A DNA stretch of 14,849 nt, from NCBI GenBank assembly GCA_031973435.1, contig DALYDA010000018.1, forward strand, positions 1 through 14,849, written 5' to 3'. Position 1 is the stretch's first letter. The number at the start of each line of letters is the position of its first letter. The notes under the pieces are model-generated. The model did not search any database and was not told the DNA's origin. It saw only the letters and a program-made list of their open reading frames with translations. The position numbers were made by a program, and so were the translations under genes. The DNA is from HK-STAS-PATE-34 sp031973435. Lineage in GTDB: Bacteria; Patescibacteriota; Minisyncoccia; Phycocordibacterales; UBA9973. Shown here one piece after another: positions 5,947-11,972 of the stretch.

Positions 5947-5962
5947 ACTCTCATTTTTTTTT
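5934..5962 (+). terminator. Intrinsic terminator overlapping a stop codon
   Basis: The arms AAAAATGAGA (5934-5943) and TCTCATTTTT (5949-5958) flank loop TAAAC, and T residues run to 5962. The stop codon TAA (5944-5946) of the tRNA-binding gene is in the loop, so a terminating ribosome covers the hairpin. Confidence 0.8.
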
Positions 5963-6001
5963 GTGCAAAACAAATAAATGTATAGCCTGCCCGGTAGTAC
6001 A

Positions 6002-6031
6002 TTGTGAAAACAATTCGCTACGGGGTATAAT
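6002..6031 (+). promoter_or_regulatory. Promoter of the pil operon
   Basis: TTGTGA (6002-6007), an 18-bp spacer and a perfect TATAAT (6026-6031). Transcription would begin at about 6038, only some 5 nt before the ATG at 6043, so the pilM message would be almost leaderless. Confidence 0.6.
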
Positions 6032-6042
6032 TGGATACAGTT

Positions 6043-7125
6043 ATGCAAAAGCGTGCAATTTTTTCTCCACCAAGATCACTTCTACTACACAGTGTAGGGA
6101 TCGATCTTTCTGATCGCTCTATAAAGTATGTTGAAATCAATAATACTTCGAAAGGTCTTCGTTTGGGAAAGTACGGAAGGGAGTCAGTTCCTGCGGGAAT
6201 AATAGATGGAGGCAAAATCGTAAATATAGATGAGCTCCGAAAAGTAATAAAGTCTCTCCGAAGTAAAACTAGTACAACATACGTTCGCATGGCACTTCCT
6301 GAGGAACAAGTCTATCTTTTTTCATTACGAATCCCCAAGGTATCGAGCGCGGAAGCACAAACTACCATCGAACTTTCCTTGGAAGAACATATTCCTATCC
6401 CTGCCGAGAGTGCAGTTTTTGACTATGAGTGTATTGCGGACGGAACAGAATTTATGGACTTTATCGTTGTTGCGTCATCTCATGAGATTATAGATTCGTA
6501 TTTGTCAGTATTTGAAGAAACTGGATTTACACTACTCTCCTTTGAGCTCGAAGCACAATCTGTTGCTCGTGCACTAATAAGCAAAAAGGAAGTTGGCGTG
6601 TCTATGGTTGTAGATATCGGAGAAACAAGGACAGGGCTTTGTGTAGTTGAGAACGGAAATGTCGTTCTCGCTTCAACCATAGACATAGGAGGAGCGAATC
6701 TGACAGCCCTGATAGAGAAGAAACTTGGGGTATCTAAAGAAGCAGCCGAAAAATGGAAAAGAGAGTTTGGTTTGGAGGTACACGACGAAGCACCACAACT
6801 TCCAGAAACTATTATGGGTTCGATAGGAGCGTTGCGTGATGAGATAAACAAGATGTATGTGTACTGGCATTCACACAAAGATGAAAATATGGAAAAGAGA
6901 GGAAAGATAACAACAATACACTTGTGTGGAGGTGAGGCAGGACTTCCAGGTCTTTCTGAATATCTTACATCTAGCTTGGGTGTTTCTGTTGTACTCGGCA
7001 ATCCTTGGACAAATATCACAGACATGGAAAGTTATATCCCAGAGATAACCCACAAAGACTCACTTGCATATGCAACTGCGATAGGTCTAGCATTGGCAGA
7101 CAAAGAGTTCAATTCAAAAAAATGA
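6043..7125 (+). CDS. pilM: Type IV pilus assembly ATPase-like protein PilM
   Basis: This 360-aa protein has the actin/FtsA-like fold of PilM. The first nucleotide-binding loop is VGIDLSDRSIKYVEI (about 18-32), the second is VVDIGETRTGLCVVENG (about 189-205), and a late Gly-rich motif reads LCGGEAGLPGL. The central IPIPAESAVFDYE is typical of PilM. PilM sits on the cytoplasmic face and binds the N-terminus of PilN, linking the pilus motor to the membrane platform. I chose ATG at 6043; a TTG start at 6031 would lie inside the TATAAT box. Length is normal. The stop overlaps the pilN start as ATGA. Confidence 0.9.
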   Translation: MQKRAIFSPPRSLLLHSVGIDLSDRSIKYVEINNTSKGLRLGKYGRESVPAGIIDGGKIVNIDELRKVIKSLRSKTSTTYVRMALPEEQVYLFSLRIPKVSSAEAQTTIELSLEEHIPIPAESAVFDYECIADGTEFMDFIVVASSHEIIDSYLSVFEETGFTLLSFELEAQSVARALISKKEVGVSMVVDIGETRTGLCVVENGNVVLASTIDIGGANLTALIEKKLGVSKEAAEKWKREFGLEVHDEAPQLPETIMGSIGALRDEINKMYVYWHSHKDENMEKRGKITTIHLCGGEAGLPGLSEYLTSSLGVSVVLGNPWTNITDMESYIPEITHKDSLAYATAIGLALADKEFNSKK

Positions 7126-7679
7126 TAAACCTACTCCCACAAGAAAAAAAACACAAGAACATAATGCTATTTAGGCAAAATGCTGTTTCTGTTTTGTTCT
7201 TCACTCTAACTGTTGCGGTCTTGCTATCAGCCATATCTTTGTTGCCTGTATATTTCGTTTCATCCGTAAGAGAGTCCGTAGAACAAGAAAAATTAGTACT
7301 CTTCGAGCAAAGACCAGAGGTTACAGAAAGTGGTGTTTTGGCTGAAACGATAAAGGCTACAAACGAAAAACTCGAGATATTTTCTGAAACAGAAGTTCCT
7401 ACGCTTATGAGAAGTGTTATATCTCCTTTGATCGCGATTGAACAAGAGGGGATAACAATAGAAGGATTCCTTTTGAATCAACCAACAAAAGAAGGTGAGG
7501 GTTATACAGGCGAGATAAACGGGCTAGCAAGTTCGAGAGAAGCATTGCTTGAGTTTTCTTCCAAGATAGAGGCAACAGGAAACTTTTCGTCTGTTGATGT
7601 GCCTATCTCTCAGTATGCAAAAGGTAAGGATATAGACTACAGTATTACTTTTCAGATTATAGAAAATAAAAATATATGA
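7122..7679 (+). CDS. pilN: Type IV pilus inner-membrane platform protein PilN
   Basis: This 185-aa protein starts with MINLLPQEKK, the conserved PilN peptide that docks into PilM. One transmembrane helix follows at about residues 21-46, then a heptad-like helical stretch (about 50-90), then a small alpha/beta domain ending in SITFQIIENKNI. PilN pairs with PilO through the coiled coils to form the platform around the pilus motor. The start at 7122 gives the canonical N-terminus and an ATGA overlap with pilM; a longer frame from 7005 has no family support. The stop overlaps pilO in the same way. Confidence 0.88.
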   Translation: MINLLPQEKKHKNIMLFRQNAVSVLFFTLTVAVLLSAISLLPVYFVSSVRESVEQEKLVLFEQRPEVTESGVLAETIKATNEKLEIFSETEVPTLMRSVISPLIAIEQEGITIEGFLLNQPTKEGEGYTGEINGLASSREALLEFSSKIEATGNFSSVDVPISQYAKGKDIDYSITFQIIENKNI

Positions 7680-8221
7680 AAAAAATATCAAAACAAAAAT
7701 TTATACTGATATTTTCTATAATTGCATTTATTTTGTCATGTGCAATCTTCTACTTTGCACTCAGAAGTATTTCCTCAAAAAACAGCGAAGCAAGTGATGC
7801 TCATGCACGGTATTTGGAAAAAGTCGCATTGCAAGAAAAAATCTCTAGCTTGAAAGACCAGGTAAACGAAACCGAGATGGATAGAGATACTATAGACACA
7901 TACTTTTTGGGAGGGGAAAAGACAGTCAGTTTCCTTACATACCTAGAAAGCCTCTTGGCTTCTGCTGGAGTGACTGGAGAAATCTCTAGCGTTTCCAAGA
8001 ATGATACGACAGATCAAGGCGGAGGTCCTCTGCTGTATGTGTCACTCGAGGCTGAAGGAGATTTTACTTCAATATATAGTTATATCAACTTCGTAGAAAA
8101 CATACCTTACGAATACAGTATAGAGCGTGCGTCTTTGGTTGTAAGAAAGTCTACTGACCCTTTCGTAGAAGATAAATGGATTTTGTCGATGTCTATGATA
8201 ATAGAAAGTATAACTATATGA
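7676..8221 (+). CDS. pilO: Type IV pilus inner-membrane platform protein PilO
   Basis: This 181-aa protein has a short positive N-terminus, one transmembrane helix (about 8-29), a coiled-coil-like stretch (about 35-75, including LQEKISSLKDQVNETEMDRD) and a ferredoxin-like C-terminal domain (about 80-181) with the strand FTSIYSYINFVENIPYEYSI typical of PilO. It would form a heterodimer with PilN. Sequence similarity in PilO is weak across bacteria, so position directly after pilM and pilN carries part of the call. It overlaps both neighbours by ATGA, so translation is coupled through the whole cluster. Confidence 0.82.
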   Translation: MKKISKQKFILIFSIIAFILSCAIFYFALRSISSKNSEASDAHARYLEKVALQEKISSLKDQVNETEMDRDTIDTYFLGGEKTVSFLTYLESLLASAGVTGEISSVSKNDTTDQGGGPLLYVSLEAEGDFTSIYSYINFVENIPYEYSIERASLVVRKSTDPFVEDKWILSMSMIIESITI

Positions 8222-8544
8222 AAAACCCTTTTAAAGTAAAAAAATCTATTGCGCCTTTCAAAAAAAGTGACCCTTGGTCTACTGTAAACCCAGTTTTGCT
8301 TTGGCGTGCGTATATCATAGTCGCATTCCTTGTTTTCATAGGTGCCTGTGTGTTTTCATTTTTCTACTACAACAAAATCTCCGAGATATCTTTTTCAGAA
8401 AATGAAACAGCAGGGACAGTAGAAGTCGAAAGTATAAATACAGAAAAAATGCAAAAGATACTTTCCAAGTACGAAGAGAGGGAATACAGATTTATTTCAA
8501 ATGGGGTAACAGAATACGGCGAGATCCCTGATCCTTCGAGATAA
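8218..8544 (+). CDS. Small one-pass membrane protein, fourth gene of the pil operon
   Basis: This 108-aa protein has a positive N-terminus (MKNPFKVKKSIAPFKKSDPW), one transmembrane helix at about 29-51 (LWRAYIIVAFLVFIGACVFS) and a short outer part of about 57 charged residues ending in YGEIPDPSR. Its ATG overlaps the pilO stop as ATGA, so it is part of the same translation unit. It occupies the place of pilP in the classical pilMNOPQ order, but it is no lipoprotein and has no PilP domain. In an organism without an outer membrane, a PilP/PilQ secretin link would have no use, so this may be a lineage-specific platform subunit. I do not recognise the family. Confidence 0.75.
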   Translation: MKNPFKVKKSIAPFKKSDPWSTVNPVLLWRAYIIVAFLVFIGACVFSFFYYNKISEISFSENETAGTVEVESINTEKMQKILSKYEEREYRFISNGVTEYGEIPDPSR

Positions 8545-8596
8545 AAATATACAATTGCTCCGTGCTTGGGTGATGTTCGAGTGAGTTTGGGGTAAT

Positions 8597-8635
8597 AAAA
8601 AGCCCATAACATCACAATCAGTGAGAAATGGGCTT
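8597..8635 (-). terminator. Intrinsic terminator of the minus-strand gene 8647-9330
   Basis: The arms AAGCCCAT (8600-8607) and ATGGGCTT (8628-8635) form a stem with a nested TCAC/GTGA stem in its loop. Read on the minus strand, it is followed by TTTTTATTA. It may also stop the converging pil transcript, though the T tract in that direction is weak. Confidence 0.7.
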
Positions 8636-8646
8636 ATAAGTATTGA

Positions 8647-9330
8647 TTATTTTACAATACAAATCAGATTAGTGTATTCAATCAGATCATTTTTGGCCTC
8701 GTCAATTTGCCATTGTTGAATATTATTTTCTTTTACAAGGTCTAAGGACACTGCCTCCTGGATTTTTAATAAATAATCCTTTACCACTGGAATGTACTTT
8801 GTGTAGTACGAGTGTCTCGTTTGCCAGTCAATATAGTATTTATAGCCAAGATGATCTATCAAAAAAGCAATTATCAAGACTAAATCACACTGGATCTGCA
8901 TTAGGCCAATAATATAGAATATTTTTTTAAAATAACTTGGATTTTCAGTCCTCATTTTCAATGCTTTTACAATTGGAGGTAGTAACAAAGGAGAACTTTC
9001 ATCAACCTGTTTTGCATATCTTTCTTGGATAAACACTAACATCTCTGTTAAGTAATGTTCTGCTTTCTGAAAATGCTCCTCATTGTAAAAGCTTTTAATT
9101 ATTTGGATTGTCTTTTGATAGTGTGCACTATCCAAGTGGGTTCCAAGCTCTTCTACTAGCTGTCCAAAAAGTGTGTGCATTGTTAGTCCGTATCGCGTAC
9201 AAACAGAGTATGATTGTTCGTATCGGAGAGTACTCTTTAGTTTAAGAAAGTCATTTACTTTAGTAGTACCTTTATTTAACTGTAAAAGAAAGTCATCTAC
9301 AATGACTAGTTTTCCTATTGTTTTTTCCAT
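8647..9330 (-). CDS. Unrecognised 227-aa protein
   Basis: I do not recognise this protein. It is 227 aa, mostly predicted helical, with no signal peptide. A hydrophobic stretch IFYIIGLMQIQCDLVLIIAFLIDHLGY (about 136-162) could be a membrane segment or a buried core. The rest is rich in Tyr, Lys, Glu and Gln, with a central FYNEEHFQKAEHYLTEMLVF that looks like a helical repeat. The start at 9330 follows a promoter-like leader and is the first ATG. It has its own terminator (8597-8635) and promoter (9354-9382), so it is a one-gene unit pointing against the pil operon. Its upstream region is nearly the same as that of the next minus-strand gene, which suggests shared control. Confidence 0.6.
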   Translation of the reverse strand: MEKTIGKLVIVDDFLLQLNKGTTKVNDFLKLKSTLRYEQSYSVCTRYGLTMHTLFGQLVEELGTHLDSAHYQKTIQIIKSFYNEEHFQKAEHYLTEMLVFIQERYAKQVDESSPLLLPPIVKALKMRTENPSYFKKIFYIIGLMQIQCDLVLIIAFLIDHLGYKYYIDWQTRHSYYTKYIPVVKDYLLKIQEAVSLDLVKENNIQQWQIDEAKNDLIEYTNLICIVK

Positions 9331-9353
9331 TTCGGTAGATTTTAATTTTCTTC

Positions 9354-9382
9354 ACCTTACAATATTGCCTTGACTTTATCAA
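9354..9382 (-). promoter_or_regulatory. Promoter/leader of gene 8647-9330, copy 1 of a duplicated element
   Basis: On the minus strand TTGATA (9382-9377), a 17-bp spacer and TAAGGT (9359-9354), followed by GAAGAAAATTAA. The -10 alternative TGTAAG is 2 bp upstream of this frame. The whole block closely matches the one at 9749-9777. Confidence 0.45.
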
Positions 9383-9398
9383 GTGGGAGGGGGTAATT

Positions 9399-9428
9399 AA
9401 AAAGCCGTCGATGTTTGAATCAACAGCT
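9399..9428 (-). terminator. Intrinsic terminator of the minus-strand gene 9439-9729
   Basis: On the minus strand AGCTGTTGAT (9428-9419) pairs with ATCGACGGCT (9412-9403) with two G-U pairs, around a 6-nt loop, and is followed by TTTTTAATT. It separates this gene from the next promoter. Confidence 0.7.
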
Positions 9429-9438
9429 TACTTCGTGC

Positions 9439-9729
9439 TTATACCACTTCAAGTTTGTAAACCTGCATCGTTTTGGAGTTGTCATCAGGCCAGATAATGC
9501 CCCATCCTCGCTCTTTCCACCAGGCTTCTGCAAGTGGTGTTATGTATCTATTAAGCGCAGGCATTTTTTCATCAACCTTCGCCCGTTCTTCAGGGCGCAT
9601 TACTTCGTATACATCTTCTGATCGGACTTGATTATGGCGTAACCAGTTTGCCCGAATGGGTTTGATGTATATTTGGTACTCTATATCTAGAGTTTCAAAC
9701 TCTTTTTGTATAGATAATTTTTCGTCCAT
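9439..9729 (-). CDS. Unrecognised 96-aa protein
   Basis: I do not recognise this small soluble protein. It is acidic at the N-terminus (MDEKLSIQKEFETLDIEYQI), has a basic middle (PIRANWLRHNQVRSEDVYEV) and ends with AEAWWKERGWGIIWPDDNSK and TMQVYKLEVV. The Trp-rich end looks like the edge of a small beta structure. There is no signal peptide and no transmembrane segment. It is a single-gene unit with its own promoter (9749-9777) and terminator (9399-9428). Its promoter and leader are nearly identical to those of the neighbouring gene 8647-9330, so both probably respond to the same input. The ATG at 9729 is the first start after the leader. Confidence 0.6.
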   Translation of the reverse strand: MDEKLSIQKEFETLDIEYQIYIKPIRANWLRHNQVRSEDVYEVMRPEERAKVDEKMPALNRYITPLAEAWWKERGWGIIWPDDNSKTMQVYKLEVV

Positions 9730-9748
9730 TGCTAATTAATTTTCTTTC

Positions 9749-9777
9749 ACCTTATAATCTTACCCTGCCTTTGTCAA
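9749..9777 (-). promoter_or_regulatory. Promoter/leader of gene 9439-9729, copy 2 of a duplicated element
   Basis: On the minus strand a perfect TTGACA (9777-9772), a 17-bp spacer and TAAGGT (9754-9749), then GAAAGAAAATTAA. A TATAAG box 2 bp upstream of this -10 frame gives a 15-bp spacer as the alternative. The conserved AAGGTGAA lies too far from the ATG (about 18 nt) to be a ribosome binding site. Confidence 0.5.
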
Positions 9778-9806
9778 TTGGAATGGGTATTACTAAGGAC
9801 AGCTAT

Positions 9807-9845
9807 ATCAAAAAACACACCAACAAAATTGGAGTGTTTTTTGAT
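9807..9845 (-). terminator. Strong bidirectional-type terminator behind tRNA-Arg
   Basis: The arms 9807-9823 and 9829-9845 form a 16-bp stem with one A-A mismatch (ATCAAAAAACAC, then CCAA, against TTGG and GTGTTTTTTGAT) around loop CAAAA. T tracts lie in the stem on both strands. It starts 3 nt after the tRNA-Arg 3' end and surely ends that transcript. Confidence 0.8.
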
Positions 9846-9847
9846 TG

Positions 9848-9919
9848 TGCCCCCGGCAGGAATCGAACCTACAATAACGGCTTAGAAGTCCGCAGTTATA
9901 TCCATTTAACTACAGGGGC
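9848..9919 (-). tRNA. tRNA-Arg(UCU)
   Basis: A full 72-nt tRNA on the minus strand. Acceptor GCCCCTG (9919-9913) pairs with CGGGGGC (9855-9849), with discriminator A and no encoded CCA. The D arm is GTTA/TAAC. The anticodon loop is CTTCTAA with anticodon TCT at 9886-9884, and the T arm is GTAGG-TTCGATT-CCTGC. The last pair of the anticodon stem, next to the loop, is an A-G mismatch (GCGGA against GCCGT). It reads AGA and AGG, the common Arg codons here. Confidence 0.95.
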
Positions 9920-9930
9920 ATTTTAATATA

Positions 9931-9970
9931 TCCCGACGTTTCAGTCGGGACCCCGACCAACAAGTCGGGG
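9931..9970 (-). repeat. Two tandem GC-rich hairpins in the tRNA-Arg leader
   Basis: TCCCGAC-N6-GTCGGGA (9931-9950) is followed at once by CCCCGAC-N6-GTCGGGG (9951-9970): two perfect 7-bp stems with near-identical arms and different loops. A weaker GGGG/CCCC stem (about 9972-9995) follows. With the promoter at 9999-10027, all lie in the pre-tRNA leader on the minus strand. They may alternatively be copies of a genome-wide palindromic repeat. Confidence 0.7.
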
Positions 9971-9998
9971 CAGGGGCGAATCTAAATTTGACCCCGAA

Positions 9999-10027
9999 AA
10001 TATAACACATATCTAGGTGCTTATCAA
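9999..10027 (-). promoter_or_regulatory. Promoter of tRNA-Arg
   Basis: On the minus strand TTGATA (10027-10022), exactly 17 bp, and TATATT (10004-9999). Transcription would begin at about 9992, giving a leader of about 72 nt before the tRNA at 9919, which RNase P must remove. Confidence 0.65.
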
Positions 10028-10081
10028 TCTCTCTTTGCCAGTTTACCCAGTATATGTTAGTGTATTAATTGTCAAAAGCAT

Positions 10082-10111
10082 TTGGGAAAGTTTGGCCAAA
10101 TGATTGATAAA
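10082..10111 (+). promoter_or_regulatory. Possible promoter of tRNA-Val with a palindrome in the spacer
   Basis: TTGGGA (10082-10087), an 18-bp spacer and GATAAA (10106-10111) would start transcription just before the tRNA at 10122. The spacer contains the perfect palindrome TTTGGCCAAA (10091-10100), and CATTTGG (10079-10085) and CCAAATG (10096-10102) form a wider inverted repeat, so a regulator site is possible. Confidence 0.4.
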
Positions 10112-10121
10112 TAGAGATTTC

Positions 10122-10194
10122 GGGCGGTTAGCTCAGTTGGTAGAGCAGCGCTTTTACACAGCGAAGGTCAGGGGTTCGAATCCCTTACCGCCCA
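10122..10194 (+). tRNA. tRNA-Val(UAC)
   Basis: A full 73-nt tRNA. Acceptor GGGCGGT (10122-10128) pairs with ACCGCCC (10187-10193), with discriminator A and no encoded CCA. The D arm is GCTC/GAGC, and the anticodon loop is TTTACAC with anticodon TAC at 10155-10157. The T arm is AGGGG-TTCGAAT-CCCTT. The outermost pair of the anticodon stem (GCGCT against AGCGA) is a G-A mismatch. The gene for a 302-aa protein begins 4 nt after its 3' end. Confidence 0.95.
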
Positions 10195-10198
10195 CAAA

Positions 10199-11107
10199 AT
10201 GTCATCAAGAGGAGGAAATAACTATGAAGATAGTTTTATAGATAATATAGATTTTTCTTTTAAAAAAAAGAAAGAGAATATTTTGGTTGATGAAGAGAGA
10301 ATGGGTGACCTCTTGGAAAGGATGCAGATAGCTGGTGTTTTCGATCGACCAGAAATAGACGACTTTTCCGATATATACACAGAGGAAGAATTGAAGTCAA
10401 ACAAAGCAGATGTAGAAAGACTTGAGTTTGAATTTAAAAAAAGAGAGACACCTGAAGGTAAAAACCTAAAACTCATATCAGATCTTTTCGAAGGAGTGAT
10501 AGTTGCAGAGGCAGAGCAAAGTGAATGGGCGGGAAGTAACGCAATCGTTCACAGTGCTTCACTTTATGACGACTATATAAATGGTGTAGATGCAATTGTA
10601 GAATTTAACGATGAAAAGGAGGAAAATAAGTTCCTCGCTCTTGGAATAGATGTAACGTTCGGATCATACATAAAGACAGAAGTGGGAAAAAAATTAAAGA
10701 GAATAGAAAAAGAAATACGAGAGGGTAAATTAAGCACAGTTAAGTATTTTTCTGATTCATATGGAAAGCATCAAAAACTCGAATTACCAAAAGTTGTCGC
10801 TGGGGCAAGTGGAGAAACAGTGCGACAGTTATTAGAGCTTTATGACAAAGGAGACAGAAAAGGTCTAGCAAGTCACCCATATCAATGTGCCCTTCTGGTC
10901 TCGATCAGACAGCAAGCAGTATATTTTTATAATATTGCGAACAGTTGTGGTAATGAAATTGCAGCGGATAAATATGCTGAAGCTGTAGACACACTAAATG
11001 AAATAATAGAACCAAGACTCGAGTTGTTAAACTCACTATACGAAGAGGCATTCAAGGATGAAGTAATCCAAAAGATAATGGAAATTGTGGATCCAAAAGA
11101 AGACTAA
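10199..11107 (+). CDS. Unrecognised 302-aa protein encoded directly behind tRNA-Val
   Basis: I do not recognise this protein. It is soluble, charged and without a signal peptide or membrane segment. A helical N-terminal part (1-90, rich in Glu, Lys and Asp) is followed by a mixed core (about 95-185). The core pattern DDYINGVDAIVEFND, then LALGIDVTFGS and IKTEVGKKLKRIEK (about 124-171), is a little like the strand-strand-helix core of PD-(D/E)XK nucleases, but the key Lys after the second acidic residue is absent. The C-terminal part (200-302) is helical. The ATG at 10199 is only 4 nt after tRNA-Val, so the gene is read from the tRNA transcript, and tRNA 3' processing would leave a nearly leaderless message. 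A downstream promoter was not seen. Confidence 0.7.
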   Translation: MSSRGGNNYEDSFIDNIDFSFKKKKENILVDEERMGDLLERMQIAGVFDRPEIDDFSDIYTEEELKSNKADVERLEFEFKKRETPEGKNLKLISDLFEGVIVAEAEQSEWAGSNAIVHSASLYDDYINGVDAIVEFNDEKEENKFLALGIDVTFGSYIKTEVGKKLKRIEKEIREGKLSTVKYFSDSYGKHQKLELPKVVAGASGETVRQLLELYDKGDRKGLASHPYQCALLVSIRQQAVYFYNIANSCGNEIAADKYAEAVDTLNEIIEPRLELLNSLYEEAFKDEVIQKIMEIVDPKED

Positions 11108-11142
11108 CAAACTAAACATTTTTTCCGATAAGAAACGATTTT

Positions 11143-11931
11143 ATGGAACTCCCGACAGTTATATACGAAGATAGTGATGTTCTGGCTATAAACAAGCCAG
11201 CGGGTATTTCTGTGCACAAAGATGGCAAGACCGTGGAACACACTCTTTCAGACTGGTTGATCGAAAAGTATCCCGCACTTGCAGATGTCGGCGAGCCTTT
11301 CCAGATAAAAAATAAAGGAGGGGTCGTAGAAATGGTTCCGAGACCTGGAATTGTGCACAGACTAGACAAGGACACTTCCGGAGTAATACTGGTTGCAAAA
11401 AATCAGAAGTCATTCGACTTTCTGAAGACTCAGTTTATGGAGCACACGATAGAAAAAGTTTACGAGGCTTTTGTTTATGGTTGGCCAAAGGAAGACAGAG
11501 ATCTAATAACGACCTCAATCGCACGAAGTAAGAGTGATATACGAAAATGGGTTTCAGGGCGCGGAAAAAGAGGACGTGAAAGAGAAGCGGTTACATACTA
11601 CGAAGTTATAAAAAGATTTGATCTAAGAAAAAACAAAAAGGATATTGCAGAGGGGGGAAATACAGAAGAGGGAACATTTGCATACCTAACACTCCGTCCG
11701 AAAACTGGTAGAACACACCAGCTCCGCGTTCACTTGCTCCATATTAACCACCCTATTGTTTCAGACAGCCTCTACTCCAGCAGAAGAAAAAAGGAACTAG
11801 GATTCCAAAGGCAAGCATTGCATGCAAAAAGTATTACTTTCACAAAACAGGACGGCAACTTAGAAACTGTAGAAGCCCCATACCCCGAGGACTTCAAAAA
11901 GGCTATAAATGACTATGGGAGCCAAGTTTAG
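11143..11931 (+). CDS. RNA pseudouridine synthase, RluA/RluD family
   Basis: This 262-aa enzyme converts uridine to pseudouridine in rRNA or tRNA. The N-terminal strand VIYEDSDVLAINKPAGISVH is typical, and the catalytic motif HRLDKDTSG (72-80) holds the catalytic Asp, D75. Later motifs are LVAKNQKSFDFLKTQF, VYEAFVYG, the LRPKTGRTHQLRVHLLHINH block (about 189-208) and the end RQALHAKSITF. The S4 domain found at the N-terminus of RluC and RluD is missing, as in RluA, so the precise target site cannot be given. It starts 35 nt after the preceding gene, with context GATTTTATG and no Shine-Dalgarno site. It ends about 40 nt before rplS. Confidence 0.9.
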   Translation: MELPTVIYEDSDVLAINKPAGISVHKDGKTVEHTLSDWLIEKYPALADVGEPFQIKNKGGVVEMVPRPGIVHRLDKDTSGVILVAKNQKSFDFLKTQFMEHTIEKVYEAFVYGWPKEDRDLITTSIARSKSDIRKWVSGRGKRGREREAVTYYEVIKRFDLRKNKKDIAEGGNTEEGTFAYLTLRPKTGRTHQLRVHLLHINHPIVSDSLYSSRRKKELGFQRQALHAKSITFTKQDGNLETVEAPYPEDFKKAINDYGSQV

Positions 11932-11947
11932 CCAAGAGATATTTGCT

Positions 11948-11953
11948 TATATT
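11948..11953 (+). promoter_or_regulatory. Possible -10 box for rplS
   Basis: TATATT lies 19 nt before the rplS ATG, just after the pseudouridine synthase stop, with only a weak -35 (about 11925-11930). rplS may be expressed both from here and by read-through. Confidence 0.3.
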
Positions 11954-11972
11954 AAAAAAACATGATAAAGTA

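Noticed and set aside
6480..7025. Minus-strand 181-aa reading frame opposite pilM
   Set aside because: It lies wholly inside the well-supported pilM gene and is a shadow of its codon pattern.
10208..10241. Strong AGAGGAGG site with an ATG 8 nt later inside the 302-aa gene
   Set aside because: That frame stops after five codons and is out of frame with the gene; the GAGGAGG falls in codons for Ser-Arg-Gly-Gly.
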